A DNA stretch of 64,000 nt from Halobacterium salinarum DSM 3754 (GTDB lineage: Archaea > Halobacteriota > Halobacteria > Halobacteriales > Halobacteriaceae). The translations under genes were made by a program, and so were the position numbers. The stretch spans positions 1 to 64,000 of the forward strand of contig NZ_VRYN01000003.1 of NCBI RefSeq assembly GCF_008124605.1, read 5' to 3'. Below are positions 45,966 through 54,122 of this stretch, piece after piece; positions within the stretch are counted from its first letter, which is position 1, and each line of letters begins with the position of its first letter. The notes below the pieces were generated by a model that had not been told where the DNA came from, searched no databases, and saw nothing but the letters and a program-made list of their open reading frames with translations.

Positions 45966-46799
45966 ATGACCACGCACGGATGGTTCGCGGACACGGCTGT
46001 TCGGGACGCCGACGCGGCCGCCGACGCCGTTCGGAACGGCCACGCGGACGCCCCCGAGAACTGGCCGGCGGCCGCCGTCGAAGACGGCGTTGTGGACGAC
46101 GCCGACGAGTATTACGACCGCTTGCGGGACGCGACCCGAGCCGCCACGCGGGCGGCCGTCAGGGAGCGCGAGCGCGCCGACGACCAGCAGCTCGTCCACG
46201 CAGTGCGGACGATCGCCGACCTCTCGGACGCCGCCAACGAGGTCGCCGAGCGCGCCGTCGAGTGGGCGCGCACGCTGTTCGACGGCGTCGACGACGGGAT
46301 CGCTGGCGCGCGCGACGTCGCCGGCCGGAGCGCGAACAGTCCCACCGAGGAGCGCGCGATCGCGCTGTGCGAGCGCGCGACCGGTCTCGCCGACGAGCGC
46401 GACCGCGCGCAGGGGTTCGTCGAGACCCACGCCCCGACAGTCGCGCCGAACCTCTCGATGCTGGCCGGGCCGGTGCTGGCGGCGCGGCTCATCGCGCTCG
46501 CGGGCGGCCTCGACGACCTGGCGAAGCTGCCGTCCGGCACGGTACAGGTGCTGGGTGCCGAGGACGCCCTGTTCGCGCACCTCCGGGGGCACGCGCCCTC
46601 CCCGAAACACGGCGTCATCTACACCCACGAGTACGTCCGCGGCACCCACCCCGACCAGCGGGGGTCGGCGGCCCGAGCGCTCGCCGGGAAGCTCACCATC
46701 GCCGCGCGCGTCGACCACTACTCGGGGGACCGCCGGCCGGATCTCGAAGCCGAACTGGACGCCCGCATGGAGCGCATTCGCGCTCGTGAGACCGAATGA
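45966..46799 (+). CDS. nop5: Nop5/Nop56 box C/D RNP core protein
   Basis: A 277-residue protein. The C-terminal Nop domain is clear: VAPNLSMLAGPVLAARLIALA, LPSGTVQVLGAEDALFAHL, PKHGVIYTHEYVRGTHPDQRG and the end GKLTIAARVDHYSGD. The coiled coil lies around residues 60-130. The N-terminal fibrillarin-binding domain is reduced compared with Sulfolobus or Pyrococcus Nop5. It bridges L7Ae and fibrillarin on box C/D guide RNAs. ATGA overlap with flpA. Confidence 0.93.
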   Translation: MTTHGWFADTAVRDADAAADAVRNGHADAPENWPAAAVEDGVVDDADEYYDRLRDATRAATRAAVRERERADDQQLVHAVRTIADLSDAANEVAERAVEWARTLFDGVDDGIAGARDVAGRSANSPTEERAIALCERATGLADERDRAQGFVETHAPTVAPNLSMLAGPVLAARLIALAGGLDDLAKLPSGTVQVLGAEDALFAHLRGHAPSPKHGVIYTHEYVRGTHPDQRGSAARALAGKLTIAARVDHYSGDRRPDLEAELDARMERIRARETE

Positions 46800-47428
46800 G
46801 CCTCCCCGCAGGCGTCCAGCGGCGGTCGTTCGGCGACGAGGACGGCGTGCTGGCGACTCGGGGCGAGCCCGCGTACGGCGAGCCGGTCGTCGACGGGTGG
46901 CGGCGCTGGGACGCCCACCGGTCGAAGCTCGGCGCGACGTTCGAGCTCGGTCTCGACACCGGGCTGTCGGGCGGGGACGCAGTGCTGTATTTGGGGGCGG
47001 CGAACGGCACCACAGTGAGCCACGTGGCGGATTTCGCGGGGCCGACGTACGCCGTGGAGTTCGCGCCCCGACCAGTCACGGATCTGCTGGCGGTGGCCGA
47101 CTCCCGGGAGCGGCTGTTCCCGCTGTTGAAGGACGCGCGAGCGCCCGAGACGTACGCCCACGTGGTCGAATCGGGCGTGGACGCCATCGTGCAGGACGTG
47201 GCGACCCGCGGGCAGGCGGATGTGGCGCTGTCGAACCGGCAGTTCCTCGCCGACGATGGGCGACTCGTGGCGGCCCTGAAGGCCCGCAGCGAGGACGTGA
47301 CCGCCGACCCGGCGGCTGTCTTCGAGGACCTCCTCGGGAGACTCAGTGACGGGTACGAGGTGCGTGCGACCGCGCGCATGGAGCCGTTCCACGAGGACCA
47401 CTTGGCGGTCGTGGCGACGCCACGGTAG
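46796..47428 (+). CDS. flpA: Fibrillarin-like rRNA/tRNA 2'-O-methyltransferase
   Basis: A 210-residue SAM methyltransferase. WDAHRSKLGATFELGLDTGL, VLYLGAANGTTVSHVADFAG, VYAVEF-like YAVEFAPRPVTDL, and the late DVATRGQADVALSNRQFL match the fibrillarin family. It methylates ribose 2'-OH at sites chosen by C/D RNAs. It is coupled to nop5 by a 4-nt overlap. The usual DVAQPNQ motif is altered to DVATRGQ. Confidence 0.94.
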   Translation: MSLPAGVQRRSFGDEDGVLATRGEPAYGEPVVDGWRRWDAHRSKLGATFELGLDTGLSGGDAVLYLGAANGTTVSHVADFAGPTYAVEFAPRPVTDLLAVADSRERLFPLLKDARAPETYAHVVESGVDAIVQDVATRGQADVALSNRQFLADDGRLVAALKARSEDVTADPAAVFEDLLGRLSDGYEVRATARMEPFHEDHLAVVATPR

Positions 47429-47441
47429 CGCGCCGCCCGGA

Positions 47442-47672
47442 TCAGTCGCGGGGCTCGCCGTCTGGCTCCAGGGTGCGCACGCCGGCCACGATGAGCGCGG
47501 CCTGCACGGCGAGCCAGCAGATGAGCGCGGCCGCCCCGAGGATCGCGGGCGCGGCCAGCAGCCGCGCGACGTGGTACGGCAACACGATGCGGCTGAACCC
47601 CAGCGTGACGAACCCCACGAGCACCAGCCCGAACGCGAGCAGCGACAGCGTGACGAAGCGGTGGCGCTGCAT
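47442..47672 (-). CDS. Small two-helix membrane protein
   Basis: A 76-residue protein with helices VTLSLLAFGLVLVGFVTLGF and LLAAPAILGAAALICWLAVQ and an Arg/Pro-rich cytosolic end. Its ATG overlaps the stop of the Lrp-TRASH regulator (47672), so they are cotranslated. No family recognised. The link to a metal-sensing regulator makes a metal-related role thinkable, without further support. Confidence 0.7.
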   Translation of the reverse strand: MQRHRFVTLSLLAFGLVLVGFVTLGFSRIVLPYHVARLLAAPAILGAAALICWLAVQAALIVAGVRTLEPDGEPRD

Positions 47673-48262
47673 CAGGCGTCGGCGTCCAGGCGCTCGTATC
47701 GCTGGCGGAACTGGCGCTCGCAGGACTGACAACAGAAGTGGTGGCGGTCCCCGTCGATGGTGGCGGTCGTGCCCTCGCTGGTGACGGTGTTTCCACACTC
47801 GTCGCAGGCCAACGCGAGGTCCGCGCTGCCGGCGGTGGGCTCCCAGCTCGCCGCCGCGAGCGCGGTCACCTCGTAGTCAGTGATGGCCTCGAAATCGACG
47901 GTGTCTGCCACCCAGTCCGAGACGTCCGCGACCGGCAGCCGCGCCGAACACGTGACATCGCCGGCTGCGGTGACGAAGACGTGTTCGACGGCGTCCGCGG
48001 CGGCGACCGCCGCCCGCACGTCGTCCTGGCGGCCGGGGTGAACGGCGAACGACACGAGCACGTGGGTGCCGTCCCGAAGCCGGCTGCGGTCGAGGTCGAT
48101 CGTGAACCGCCGCAACACACCGGCGTCCTGGAGCTTCGTGATCCGGTCGGAGACGGCTGGCGCGGACAGCCCGACCGCGTCCGCGATGTCGCTGTACGGT
48201 CGTCGCGCGTCCGCCGCGAGCAACGCGAGGATGCGGCGGTCGGTGTCGTCGAGATCCGACAT
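47672..48262 (-). CDS. Lrp/AsnC-family regulator fused to a TRASH metal-binding domain
   Basis: A 196-residue regulator. Residues 1-55 are a winged helix (RRILALLAADARRPYSDIAD, SAPAVSDRITKLQDAGVL), 60-140 a RAM-like domain, and 150-190 a TRASH domain with CDECGNTV and HFCCQSCERQF. TRASH domains bind heavy metals. It matches VNG1179C of H. salinarum, which I recall being reported as a copper-responsive activator of a copper-efflux ATPase. Copper proteins are encoded about 5 kb away (52977-54740). It is divergent from msrA. Confidence 0.9.
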   Translation of the reverse strand: MSDLDDTDRRILALLAADARRPYSDIADAVGLSAPAVSDRITKLQDAGVLRRFTIDLDRSRLRDGTHVLVSFAVHPGRQDDVRAAVAAADAVEHVFVTAAGDVTCSARLPVADVSDWVADTVDFEAITDYEVTALAAASWEPTAGSADLALACDECGNTVTSEGTTATIDGDRHHFCCQSCERQFRQRYERLDADA

Positions 48263-48380
48263 GCGTGTGGGTCGCGGCCGGAGCCCCAAAGCCGTGCCGC
48301 AGCCGACTGCCCGGCGGCGTGGGGCGGCGACATCCGCCGCCCCCGCTGGTGTTAACCGCGTACAGGCCAACAGCACAGCC

Positions 48381-48914
48381 ATGGGCACTGAGACGGCGAC
48401 ACTCGGCGGCGGATGCTTTTGGTGCACGGAAGCGGCGATGGAGGAACTCGCCGGGGTGACGGACGTGACCTCGGGGTACGCTGGCGGGGACACCGCCGAC
48501 CCGTCCTATCGAGACGTGTGTTCGGGGACGACCGGCCACGCGGAAGTCGTGCAGGTGGAGTACGACACCGCGGAGCTCGCGTACGAGGACGTCCTGGAGG
48601 TCTTTTTCACGGTCCACGATCCGACCACGGTGGACCGCGAGGGGCCCGACGTTGGCAGCCAGTATCGGTCGATCGTGCTCCCCCACGACGACCAGCAACA
48701 CGAGCGCGCCACGGCGTTCGTCGATGAGCTCGCCGCCGCGGACGCCTTCGACGGCTCGATCGTCACCGAGATCGAGCCCCTGGAGACGTTCTATCCCGCC
48801 GCGGAGAAACACCAGAACTACTTCGAGAAGAACCCGGACGCGGCGTACTGCACGGTGAACGTCGCGCCGAAGGTCTCGAAGGTCCGCGAGCAGTTCAGCG
48901 CTCGCACCGAGTAA
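48381..48914 (+). CDS. msrA: Peptide methionine sulfoxide reductase A
   Basis: A 177-residue MsrA. The active-site motif GGGCFWCTEAAM, SGYAGGDTADPSYRDVCSG, HDPTTVDREGPDVGSQYRS and EKHQNYFEKNPDAAYC are all present. It repairs methionine-S-sulfoxide. It is divergent from the metal regulator gene; copper stress and methionine oxidation are physiologically linked. The start is the only ATG giving the canonical short N-terminus. Confidence 0.95.
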   Translation: MGTETATLGGGCFWCTEAAMEELAGVTDVTSGYAGGDTADPSYRDVCSGTTGHAEVVQVEYDTAELAYEDVLEVFFTVHDPTTVDREGPDVGSQYRSIVLPHDDQQHERATAFVDELAAADAFDGSIVTEIEPLETFYPAAEKHQNYFEKNPDAAYCTVNVAPKVSKVREQFSARTE

Positions 48915-48957
48915 GAATCGACCCAGGTTTATTCCGTTACACCTCAAACGCTAGTAC

Positions 48958-49581
48958 ATGGAGTCGATGCGTCGCGGACAAGTCGGGATCGGAACCCTGG
49001 TGGTGTTCATGGCGATGATCCTGGTGGCTGCGATGGCTGCAAGCACGCTGGTCGACATCGGCGGCATGTTGCAGTCTCGCGGTGACGCCACCGGCGAGGA
49101 GGCGGTCGGACAGGTCACCAACGGCGTGTCGGTCACGGGGGCCTTCGGGACGATAACCAACGCTACCGACGACCCATTCACCGACGGGACAGTGTCGGAC
49201 ATCGAGATCGTCGTGGGCCAGTCGGCTGGCTCGGGCAACGTGAACGTCTCTGACGTGACCGTCGATTGGGTCGGGCCGCGGCAGGCCACCACGCTGTCGT
49301 GGACCGATGGGACCGCCAACAGCAGCCGGTTCACGACCCGCAAGACGACCGGCAGCTCGGCCACAGTGCTTGCCGACGCCGAGGACCGCATCGAGATCGT
49401 GATCAACGCCACCGCGGTCGAGGAGAACCAGGATAGCTTCTCGGGCACCAGCAACGACAACCACGGGCTGTACGCGGGCGAACGGGCGGAGCTCGTCATC
49501 ACCACCCAGTACGGCGCTTCGACGACGTACTGGGTTTCGGTTCCCGAGTCGGTGACCGGGGCGTCGGCGGTCAGCGTGTAA
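48958..49581 (+). CDS. Orphan archaellin (flagellin) paralogue
   Basis: A 207-residue secreted filament protein. The class III signal peptide is MESMRRG followed by QVGIGTLVVFMAMILVAAMA, the archaellin pattern cut by the prepilin peptidase after Gly7. The mature part is Thr/Ser/Asn-rich with sequons NAT, NVS, NSS, NAT for N-glycosylation. A TATA-like TTTATTC about 28 nt before the ATG suggests a leaderless mRNA. The main archaellin and fla gene clusters are not nearby, so this is a solitary copy. A minor filament component or a pilin-like role are both possible. Confidence 0.88.
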   Translation: MESMRRGQVGIGTLVVFMAMILVAAMAASTLVDIGGMLQSRGDATGEEAVGQVTNGVSVTGAFGTITNATDDPFTDGTVSDIEIVVGQSAGSGNVNVSDVTVDWVGPRQATTLSWTDGTANSSRFTTRKTTGSSATVLADAEDRIEIVINATAVEENQDSFSGTSNDNHGLYAGERAELVITTQYGASTTYWVSVPESVTGASAVSV

Positions 49582-49657
49582 CCCCGGGTGGCCGTCCCAG
49601 CACGCTGGAACGACGCCCACGCTTCAAGAGTGCCGGGGTCCGTGAGTACCACACGCA

Positions 49658-50146
49658 ATGAGCTCAGATGCGCCCGACGACCAGCCGCCCGCGGACGCGG
49701 GTGTCAGAATGACGACCACGCAGGTGGTGGCGTACCTCCGGCGGGCTGGGGACGGCGTGCTCTCGCTGGCGGGTGCCCCACCGCTGTCGGTGCCGATGTC
49801 GTTTGGCGTCACTGACGGCCCGCGCCTCGTCTTCCAGTGTCTGTTCGGTCCGGACAGCGAGAAGGCCACGCGGCTCAGTGAGACCGACAGTGCGTCACTG
49901 GTGTGTTACGACCGGGCGAGCCCCGACGACTGGGCCAGCGTCGTGGTGACCGGGGAGATGGCAGCCGTCGAGCACGACGCCGAACGGCAGGCGGCGTTCG
50001 CCGAGCACGCCGACACGGTCAGCATGAACGTCTTCGAGGAGGCCGCCGCCGAGCTGTCCGTGCAGTGGTACGAACTCACGCCGGATTCAATGAGCGGACG
50101 CGCCGGCGGCCACTGGACGCCCCCGACCACCGACGGCAACGGGTAG
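49658..50146 (+). CDS. Pyridoxamine 5'-phosphate oxidase-like FMN-binding protein
   Basis: A 162-residue split-barrel protein. YLRRAGDGVLSLAGAPPLSVPM opens the barrel (in part), with VFQCLFGPDSEKATRL and SLVCYDR, the family pattern of small haloarchaeal PPOX-like proteins. They bind FMN or heme-like cofactors; the substrate is unknown. It converges on the radical-SAM gene. Confidence 0.78.
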   Translation: MSSDAPDDQPPADAGVRMTTTQVVAYLRRAGDGVLSLAGAPPLSVPMSFGVTDGPRLVFQCLFGPDSEKATRLSETDSASLVCYDRASPDDWASVVVTGEMAAVEHDAERQAAFAEHADTVSMNVFEEAAAELSVQWYELTPDSMSGRAGGHWTPPTTDGNG

Positions 50147-50179
50147 CACCGCAGCGACACCGGTGGGCGGCCGCCGCGG

Positions 50180-51385
50180 TCAGTCCGCCGAGGCGTCGCC
50201 GGTGCGCTCCGGCTCGCGCTCGGCTTCGGTGAGATAGCATTTCGGGTCGGGGTCGAAGGGGCCGCCGGCGGAGAGCGCGCGCAGCCGCGAGCCGCCCCGA
50301 CAGATCGACCGGTACTGGCAGGACGCACACCGCCCCGTGAGTCGGTCGTCGCGGTCGCGCAACCCGGCCAGCAGGGGGTTGGTGTCGTCGCTCCAGATGT
50401 CGCCGAACGACCGATCGCGGACGTTCCCGAGGCTGTACCCCTGCCAGAACTGCGTCATGTGGACGTTGCCCTGGTAGTCCACGTCGGCGATGCGTTCGCC
50501 GGTCGGGTCGCCGCCGTTGGCTTCGAGGTAGCGGTAGATGTGGTCGGCCTGCTGGTCGCCGAGCTCCTCGCGGGCGTACTCCACGAGGAACCCCGCGTCG
50601 GCGTAGTTCCCGACCAGCAGCGTCTCGATTTCCTTGCCCTGGGCGTGGTATTCGCGCGTGAGGTCACACACCGTCCGGACCGCCGTCCGGGTGTCCGCCG
50701 GGGACAGATCCAGGTTCGAGATGTCCGCGCCGCGGCCGCCGTAGTCGAGATGGTAGAAACAGAACCGGTCCAGGCCCACGTCGTGCAGGAGGTCGACGAC
50801 CTCCGGGAGGTCGGGCGCGTTGGCCTCGGTGATCGTGTAGCGCAGCCCGGTTTTCAGGCCGGCGTCGAGGCTGTTCTCGATGCCCCGAACCGCGGCGTCG
50901 AACGCGCCCTCCTCGCCGCGGAACTCGTCGTTGCGCTCGGGGAGGCCGTCCACGGAGATGCCGGCGTATTTCAGGCCGGCGTCTTTCATCGCCGCCGCCC
51001 GCTCCGCGGTAATGAGCGTGCCGTTCGTCGAGAGCACGGGCCGAATGCCGTTGTCGTCGGCGTACGCGATGAGTTCTTCGAGGTCGTCGCGGACCATCGG
51101 CTCGCCCCCGGAGAACAGGACGACCGGGATACCGAAGTCAGCGAGGTCGTCCAACAGCGCTTTGCCCTCGGCCGTGGAGAGTTCCCCCGGCGCTGTCTCG
51201 GTGTCCGCGGCGGCGTAGCAGTGCGAGCAGTAGAGGTTGCACTGCTTGGTGAGGTTCCAGACGACGACCGGCCGTTGCTGTTTGTCCTCGGTGATCTGTT
51301 CCTCGGAGGACTCCGCGGCAGCGTCGTACCGCAGCCCGTCGCTTTCGGCGTCCAGGTCACAGAGCAGCTTGCTGACGGAGATCAC
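50180..51385 (-). CDS. Radical SAM/SPASM protein, heme-synthesis type (AhbC/AhbD-like)
   Basis: A 401-residue enzyme. The radical-SAM triad is CNLYCSHC in VVVWNLTKQCNLYCSHCYA, followed by VLFSGGEPMVR and the substrate strand AGISVDGLPERND. A C-terminal SPASM half has CASCQYRSICRGGSRLRAL and a final Cys in DPKCYL for an auxiliary cluster. This build matches the archaeal alternative heme b pathway proteins AhbC and AhbD and NirJ. It starts at GTG 51385, overlapping the stop of the PaaB-like gene as GTGA, so the two are obligately coupled. Which of the two steps it performs is not clear. Confidence 0.82.
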   Translation of the reverse strand: MISVSKLLCDLDAESDGLRYDAAAESSEEQITEDKQQRPVVVWNLTKQCNLYCSHCYAAADTETAPGELSTAEGKALLDDLADFGIPVVLFSGGEPMVRDDLEELIAYADDNGIRPVLSTNGTLITAERAAAMKDAGLKYAGISVDGLPERNDEFRGEEGAFDAAVRGIENSLDAGLKTGLRYTITEANAPDLPEVVDLLHDVGLDRFCFYHLDYGGRGADISNLDLSPADTRTAVRTVCDLTREYHAQGKEIETLLVGNYADAGFLVEYAREELGDQQADHIYRYLEANGGDPTGERIADVDYQGNVHMTQFWQGYSLGNVRDRSFGDIWSDDTNPLLAGLRDRDDRLTGRCASCQYRSICRGGSRLRALSAGGPFDPDPKCYLTEAEREPERTGDASAD

Positions 51386-51633
51386 GCTGATCGCCCCCCA
51401 TCGACGCCGCCGGTCGTGTAGCGCTGGGTTTCGTCGGCCGGACACACCCAGATGGATCGCGCGACCCAGTCGAACAGCGACGATGCGTGCTCGTGTGCGG
51501 TGTCCGCAGTGCCCGCCGTCACGCTTCCCACGTGTTTGAGCGGGGCGTCGGCGTCCGCCCGAACGAACACCTCCCATTCGCGGCCGGTGGCGCTCCGCGG
51601 TTCGTCGGTCACCCGCGTTCGGTCGGCTGTCAT
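51382..51633 (-). CDS. Htur_1727-family radical-SAM partner, PaaB-like
   Basis: An 83-residue protein. The core GREWEVFVRADADAPLKHVG followed by SVTAG, AHEHASSLFDW and SIWVCPADE matches the haloarchaeal Htur_1727 family, annotated as a radical-SAM-partnered candidate RiPP. The same pattern (WEVFVR, HVGS, then an A-x-x-A-L/F helix and IWVVP) is that of PaaB, a non-catalytic subunit of phenylacetyl-CoA epoxygenase. An accessory or electron-transfer scaffold is thus an alternative to a modified peptide. ATG 51633 is preferred to GTG 51642. Confidence 0.8.
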   Translation of the reverse strand: MTADRTRVTDEPRSATGREWEVFVRADADAPLKHVGSVTAGTADTAHEHASSLFDWVARSIWVCPADETQRYTTGGVDGGRSA

Positions 51634-51774
51634 TACGCCCACCTAGCTGCGCGCCCCAAATGGGCGTCGCGTCGGTTCCCGGCGGCTGGGAACACCCGCC
51701 CCGATACAAACCCTGGAACGGCCGAGATCGAAGTGGGGTCGCTCCCGCGTGCTGCGTGTGGCCCCGGTTGATCC

Positions 51775-52845
51775 ATGACGCCAGTTGACACCAGCGAACG
51801 GCCAGTAGTGCTCGTTTGGGAAGTCACACAAGCCTGCGCGCTCGCCTGCGATCACTGTCGCGCGAGCGCACGCCCACAGCGACACCCCTCGGAGCTGTCG
51901 ACCGCCGAGGGCAAACAACTGCTGACCGACGCCGCGGCGTTCGGCGACGGGCAGTTGGTCGTGTTGTCCGGCGGGGACCCGCTTGCCAGGCCTGACACGG
52001 TCGAACTCGTCGAGCACGGCACGGACTGCGGGCTTCGCATGACCGTGACGCCCAGCGGAACGGCGTCGCTGACGCCCACGGCGATCGAGGCACTGGCCGA
52101 CGCGGGCGTGGCGCAGTTCGCCGTGAGCATCGACGGCGCGACGCCGACGGCCCACGACGAGTTCCGCGGGGAGGCCGGGAGCTTCGAGCGGACGCTGCGG
52201 GCGGCCCGCGCGATCCGGGAGCTTGGGGTGCCCCTGCAAGTGAACACGACGGTGTGTGCGGACACAGTCGAAGCGTTGCCGGCGATCCGCGACCTCGTCG
52301 CGGAGTTGGGGGTGGCGTTGTGGAGCGTGTTCTTCCTGGTGCCCGTCGGTCGGGGGCGTGCGCTCGATCCGGTGTCGCCGGCGCGCGCCGAGGAGGTGAT
52401 GGCGTGGCTTGACGGGGTCGCGCGCAGCGAGGCGTTCGGCGTGAAGACCACGGAAGCACCGATGTACCGGCGGGTGCGCGCACAGCGTGGGGGTGACGGT
52501 GCGCCACAGCGCCGGGCCGGCGTCACGGCGGGTGACGGGTTCGCGTTCGTCTCCCACACTGGGGCCGTGTATCCGTCCGGGTTCCTGCCGTCGTCGGCCG
52601 GAAACGTCCGTGAGCGCTCGGTGGTGGACAGCTACCGGAACAGCGAGCTGTTCCAGCGGCTGCGCGACACCGAGGCGCTCATGGGGAAGTGTGGGGCGTG
52701 TTCGTTCCGTAACGTCTGTGGAGGGAGTCGGTCGCGGGCATACGCGACAACCGGGGAGCCGATGGCCAGCGATCCGCTGTGTCCACACGTGCCCGACGGG
52801 TACGACGGGCCACTGCCCGACCGCCAGGCGACCGCCGACGACTGA
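51775..52845 (+). CDS. Second radical SAM/SPASM protein, heme-synthesis type
   Basis: A 356-residue enzyme with the triad in VTQACALACDHCRASA, then VVLSGGDPLARPDTV, FAVSIDGATPTAHDEF and a C-terminal SPASM-type cysteine cluster (GKCGACSFRNVCGGSRSRAY, DPLCPH). It is related to the protein at 50180-51385 and divergent from its operon, with 141 nt between. Two such proteins are what the siroheme-to-heme b branch needs (AhbC then AhbD). It could also act on a peptide; no precursor apart from the PaaB-like gene is seen. Confidence 0.82.
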   Translation: MTPVDTSERPVVLVWEVTQACALACDHCRASARPQRHPSELSTAEGKQLLTDAAAFGDGQLVVLSGGDPLARPDTVELVEHGTDCGLRMTVTPSGTASLTPTAIEALADAGVAQFAVSIDGATPTAHDEFRGEAGSFERTLRAARAIRELGVPLQVNTTVCADTVEALPAIRDLVAELGVALWSVFFLVPVGRGRALDPVSPARAEEVMAWLDGVARSEAFGVKTTEAPMYRRVRAQRGGDGAPQRRAGVTAGDGFAFVSHTGAVYPSGFLPSSAGNVRERSVVDSYRNSELFQRLRDTEALMGKCGACSFRNVCGGSRSRAYATTGEPMASDPLCPHVPDGYDGPLPDRQATADD

Positions 52846-52945
52846 CCGTCCGATCGTTTCGGTGACACCAAACCAGTCGTGTCAGCGCCTGAATCCTTCC
52901 CAGACCGTAGGAACGATTCCCTGACCTGTGGAACCAGCGGGCTGC

Positions 52946-52953
52946 GATTAAGT
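52946..52953 (+). promoter_or_regulatory. TATA-like box for the multicopper oxidase-halocyanin operon
   Basis: GATTAAGT centred about 27 nt before the ATG at 52977, the leaderless spacing. The 131-nt gap 52846-52976 has no other clear signal. Confidence 0.55.
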
Positions 52954-52976
52954 GGCGGGGCCATAGCACGGCGTGT

Positions 52977-54116
52977 ATGACCGATCAGATCGGCGCTCCC
53001 GGCCTCGGCATCTCGCGGCGTGACTTCGTGGCGGCGACCGCTGGCGTCGGGACCGCTGCCATCGCCGGCTGCACCGCTCCCGACGGAGGGGAGTCGGTGA
53101 CGGACACGACCACTGCGGCCAAACAATCCGGACTCCCGACCACGAGCCCGCCGGAGGTCGTCGACGCCACCGAGCAGGGCAACCAGGTGACGCTGAAAAG
53201 CGTGCCGGCGGTCCACGACGTCCACCCCTTGGACTCGATGGGCGGCCCGGTGAAGCTCCCCCGGGTGTGGGCGTTCGCCACCGAAGACGGCGACCCGAGC
53301 GTGCCCGGCCCCATCGTGCGCACCGAGGAAGGCCAGGACATCGAGGTGACGCTCGACAACACGGACGGCAAGCGCCCACACACGCTGCATTTCCACGGGT
53401 CACAGACCGCCTGGGAGGACGACGGCGTTCCGACGACCACCGGCATCCGGGTCGGCCCCGGGGAGAAACACACCTACACCATTCCCGCCAACGTCCCGGG
53501 AACGCACCTCTACCACTGCCACTACCAGACCCAGCGCCACATCGACATGGGGATGTACGGCATCTTCCGCATCGACCCCAAGGGGTACGAGCCCGCCGAC
53601 AAGGAGTACTTCATGACGGTCAAAGACTGGGACTCGCGGCTGAACCGCAGCATGGCCGGCGAGGACGTCGACTACAGCCCGCGCACCCGCAACCCCGACG
53701 TGTTCACCGTCAACGGCAAGTCCGCGCCGCGAACCCTCCACCCCGAGGACGGCTCACCGGTCATCGTCGAGCAGGGTGATACGGTCCGGCTCCACCTGGT
53801 CAACGGCGGGTACATGAACCACCCGCTGCACATCCACAACCACCGCTTCCGCATGGTCGAGAAGGACGGCGGGCAGATCCCGGCGGCCGCCCAACACACC
53901 ATGGACATCACCGACATGGCTCCCGCCGAGCGCCACACCATCGAGTTCCAGGCCGACGCCGACCCCGGCATCTACCTGATGCACTGCCACAAGGTCAACC
54001 ACGTGATGAACGGCACGTTCTACCCCGGTGGCATGCTCTCGGGGATCGTCTACAAGGACGCCATGGACTCGGACATCTTCGGGAAGTTGATGGACTTCGC
54101 AGGGTACGATGCCTAG
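52977..54116 (+). CDS. Tat-exported two-domain multicopper oxidase
   Basis: A 379-residue cupredoxin protein. The N-terminus has a twin-arginine motif SRRDFVAATAGVG and a lipobox-like AIAGC, so it is probably a lipid-anchored exported protein. Copper motifs: TLHFHGS, LYHCHYQTQRHIDMGMYG in domain 1, HPLHIHNHRF and YLMHCHKVNHVMNGT in domain 2. Both HCH motifs keep a cysteine with a His five residues later, so type 1 copper ligands appear in both domains, the arrangement of ancestral-type two-domain oxidases and not of nitrite reductase NirK. The halocyanin gene follows after 6 nt and is a likely electron partner. Confidence 0.9.
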   Translation: MTDQIGAPGLGISRRDFVAATAGVGTAAIAGCTAPDGGESVTDTTTAAKQSGLPTTSPPEVVDATEQGNQVTLKSVPAVHDVHPLDSMGGPVKLPRVWAFATEDGDPSVPGPIVRTEEGQDIEVTLDNTDGKRPHTLHFHGSQTAWEDDGVPTTTGIRVGPGEKHTYTIPANVPGTHLYHCHYQTQRHIDMGMYGIFRIDPKGYEPADKEYFMTVKDWDSRLNRSMAGEDVDYSPRTRNPDVFTVNGKSAPRTLHPEDGSPVIVEQGDTVRLHLVNGGYMNHPLHIHNHRFRMVEKDGGQIPAAAQHTMDITDMAPAERHTIEFQADADPGIYLMHCHKVNHVMNGTFYPGGMLSGIVYKDAMDSDIFGKLMDFAGYDA

Positions 54117-54122
54117 GTGAGG

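Noticed and set aside
44022..46718. Very long minus-strand frame continuing far upstream of the PAS-GAF kinase
   Set aside because: Upstream of ATG 45848 it only mirrors the nop5 gene on the other strand; the Arg/Gly/Val-rich sequence is a GC-driven shadow.
52977..54116. Copper nitrite reductase NirK
   Set aside because: Domain 2 has an HCH motif and HPLHIH, which NirK lacks; a two-domain multicopper oxidase fits better.
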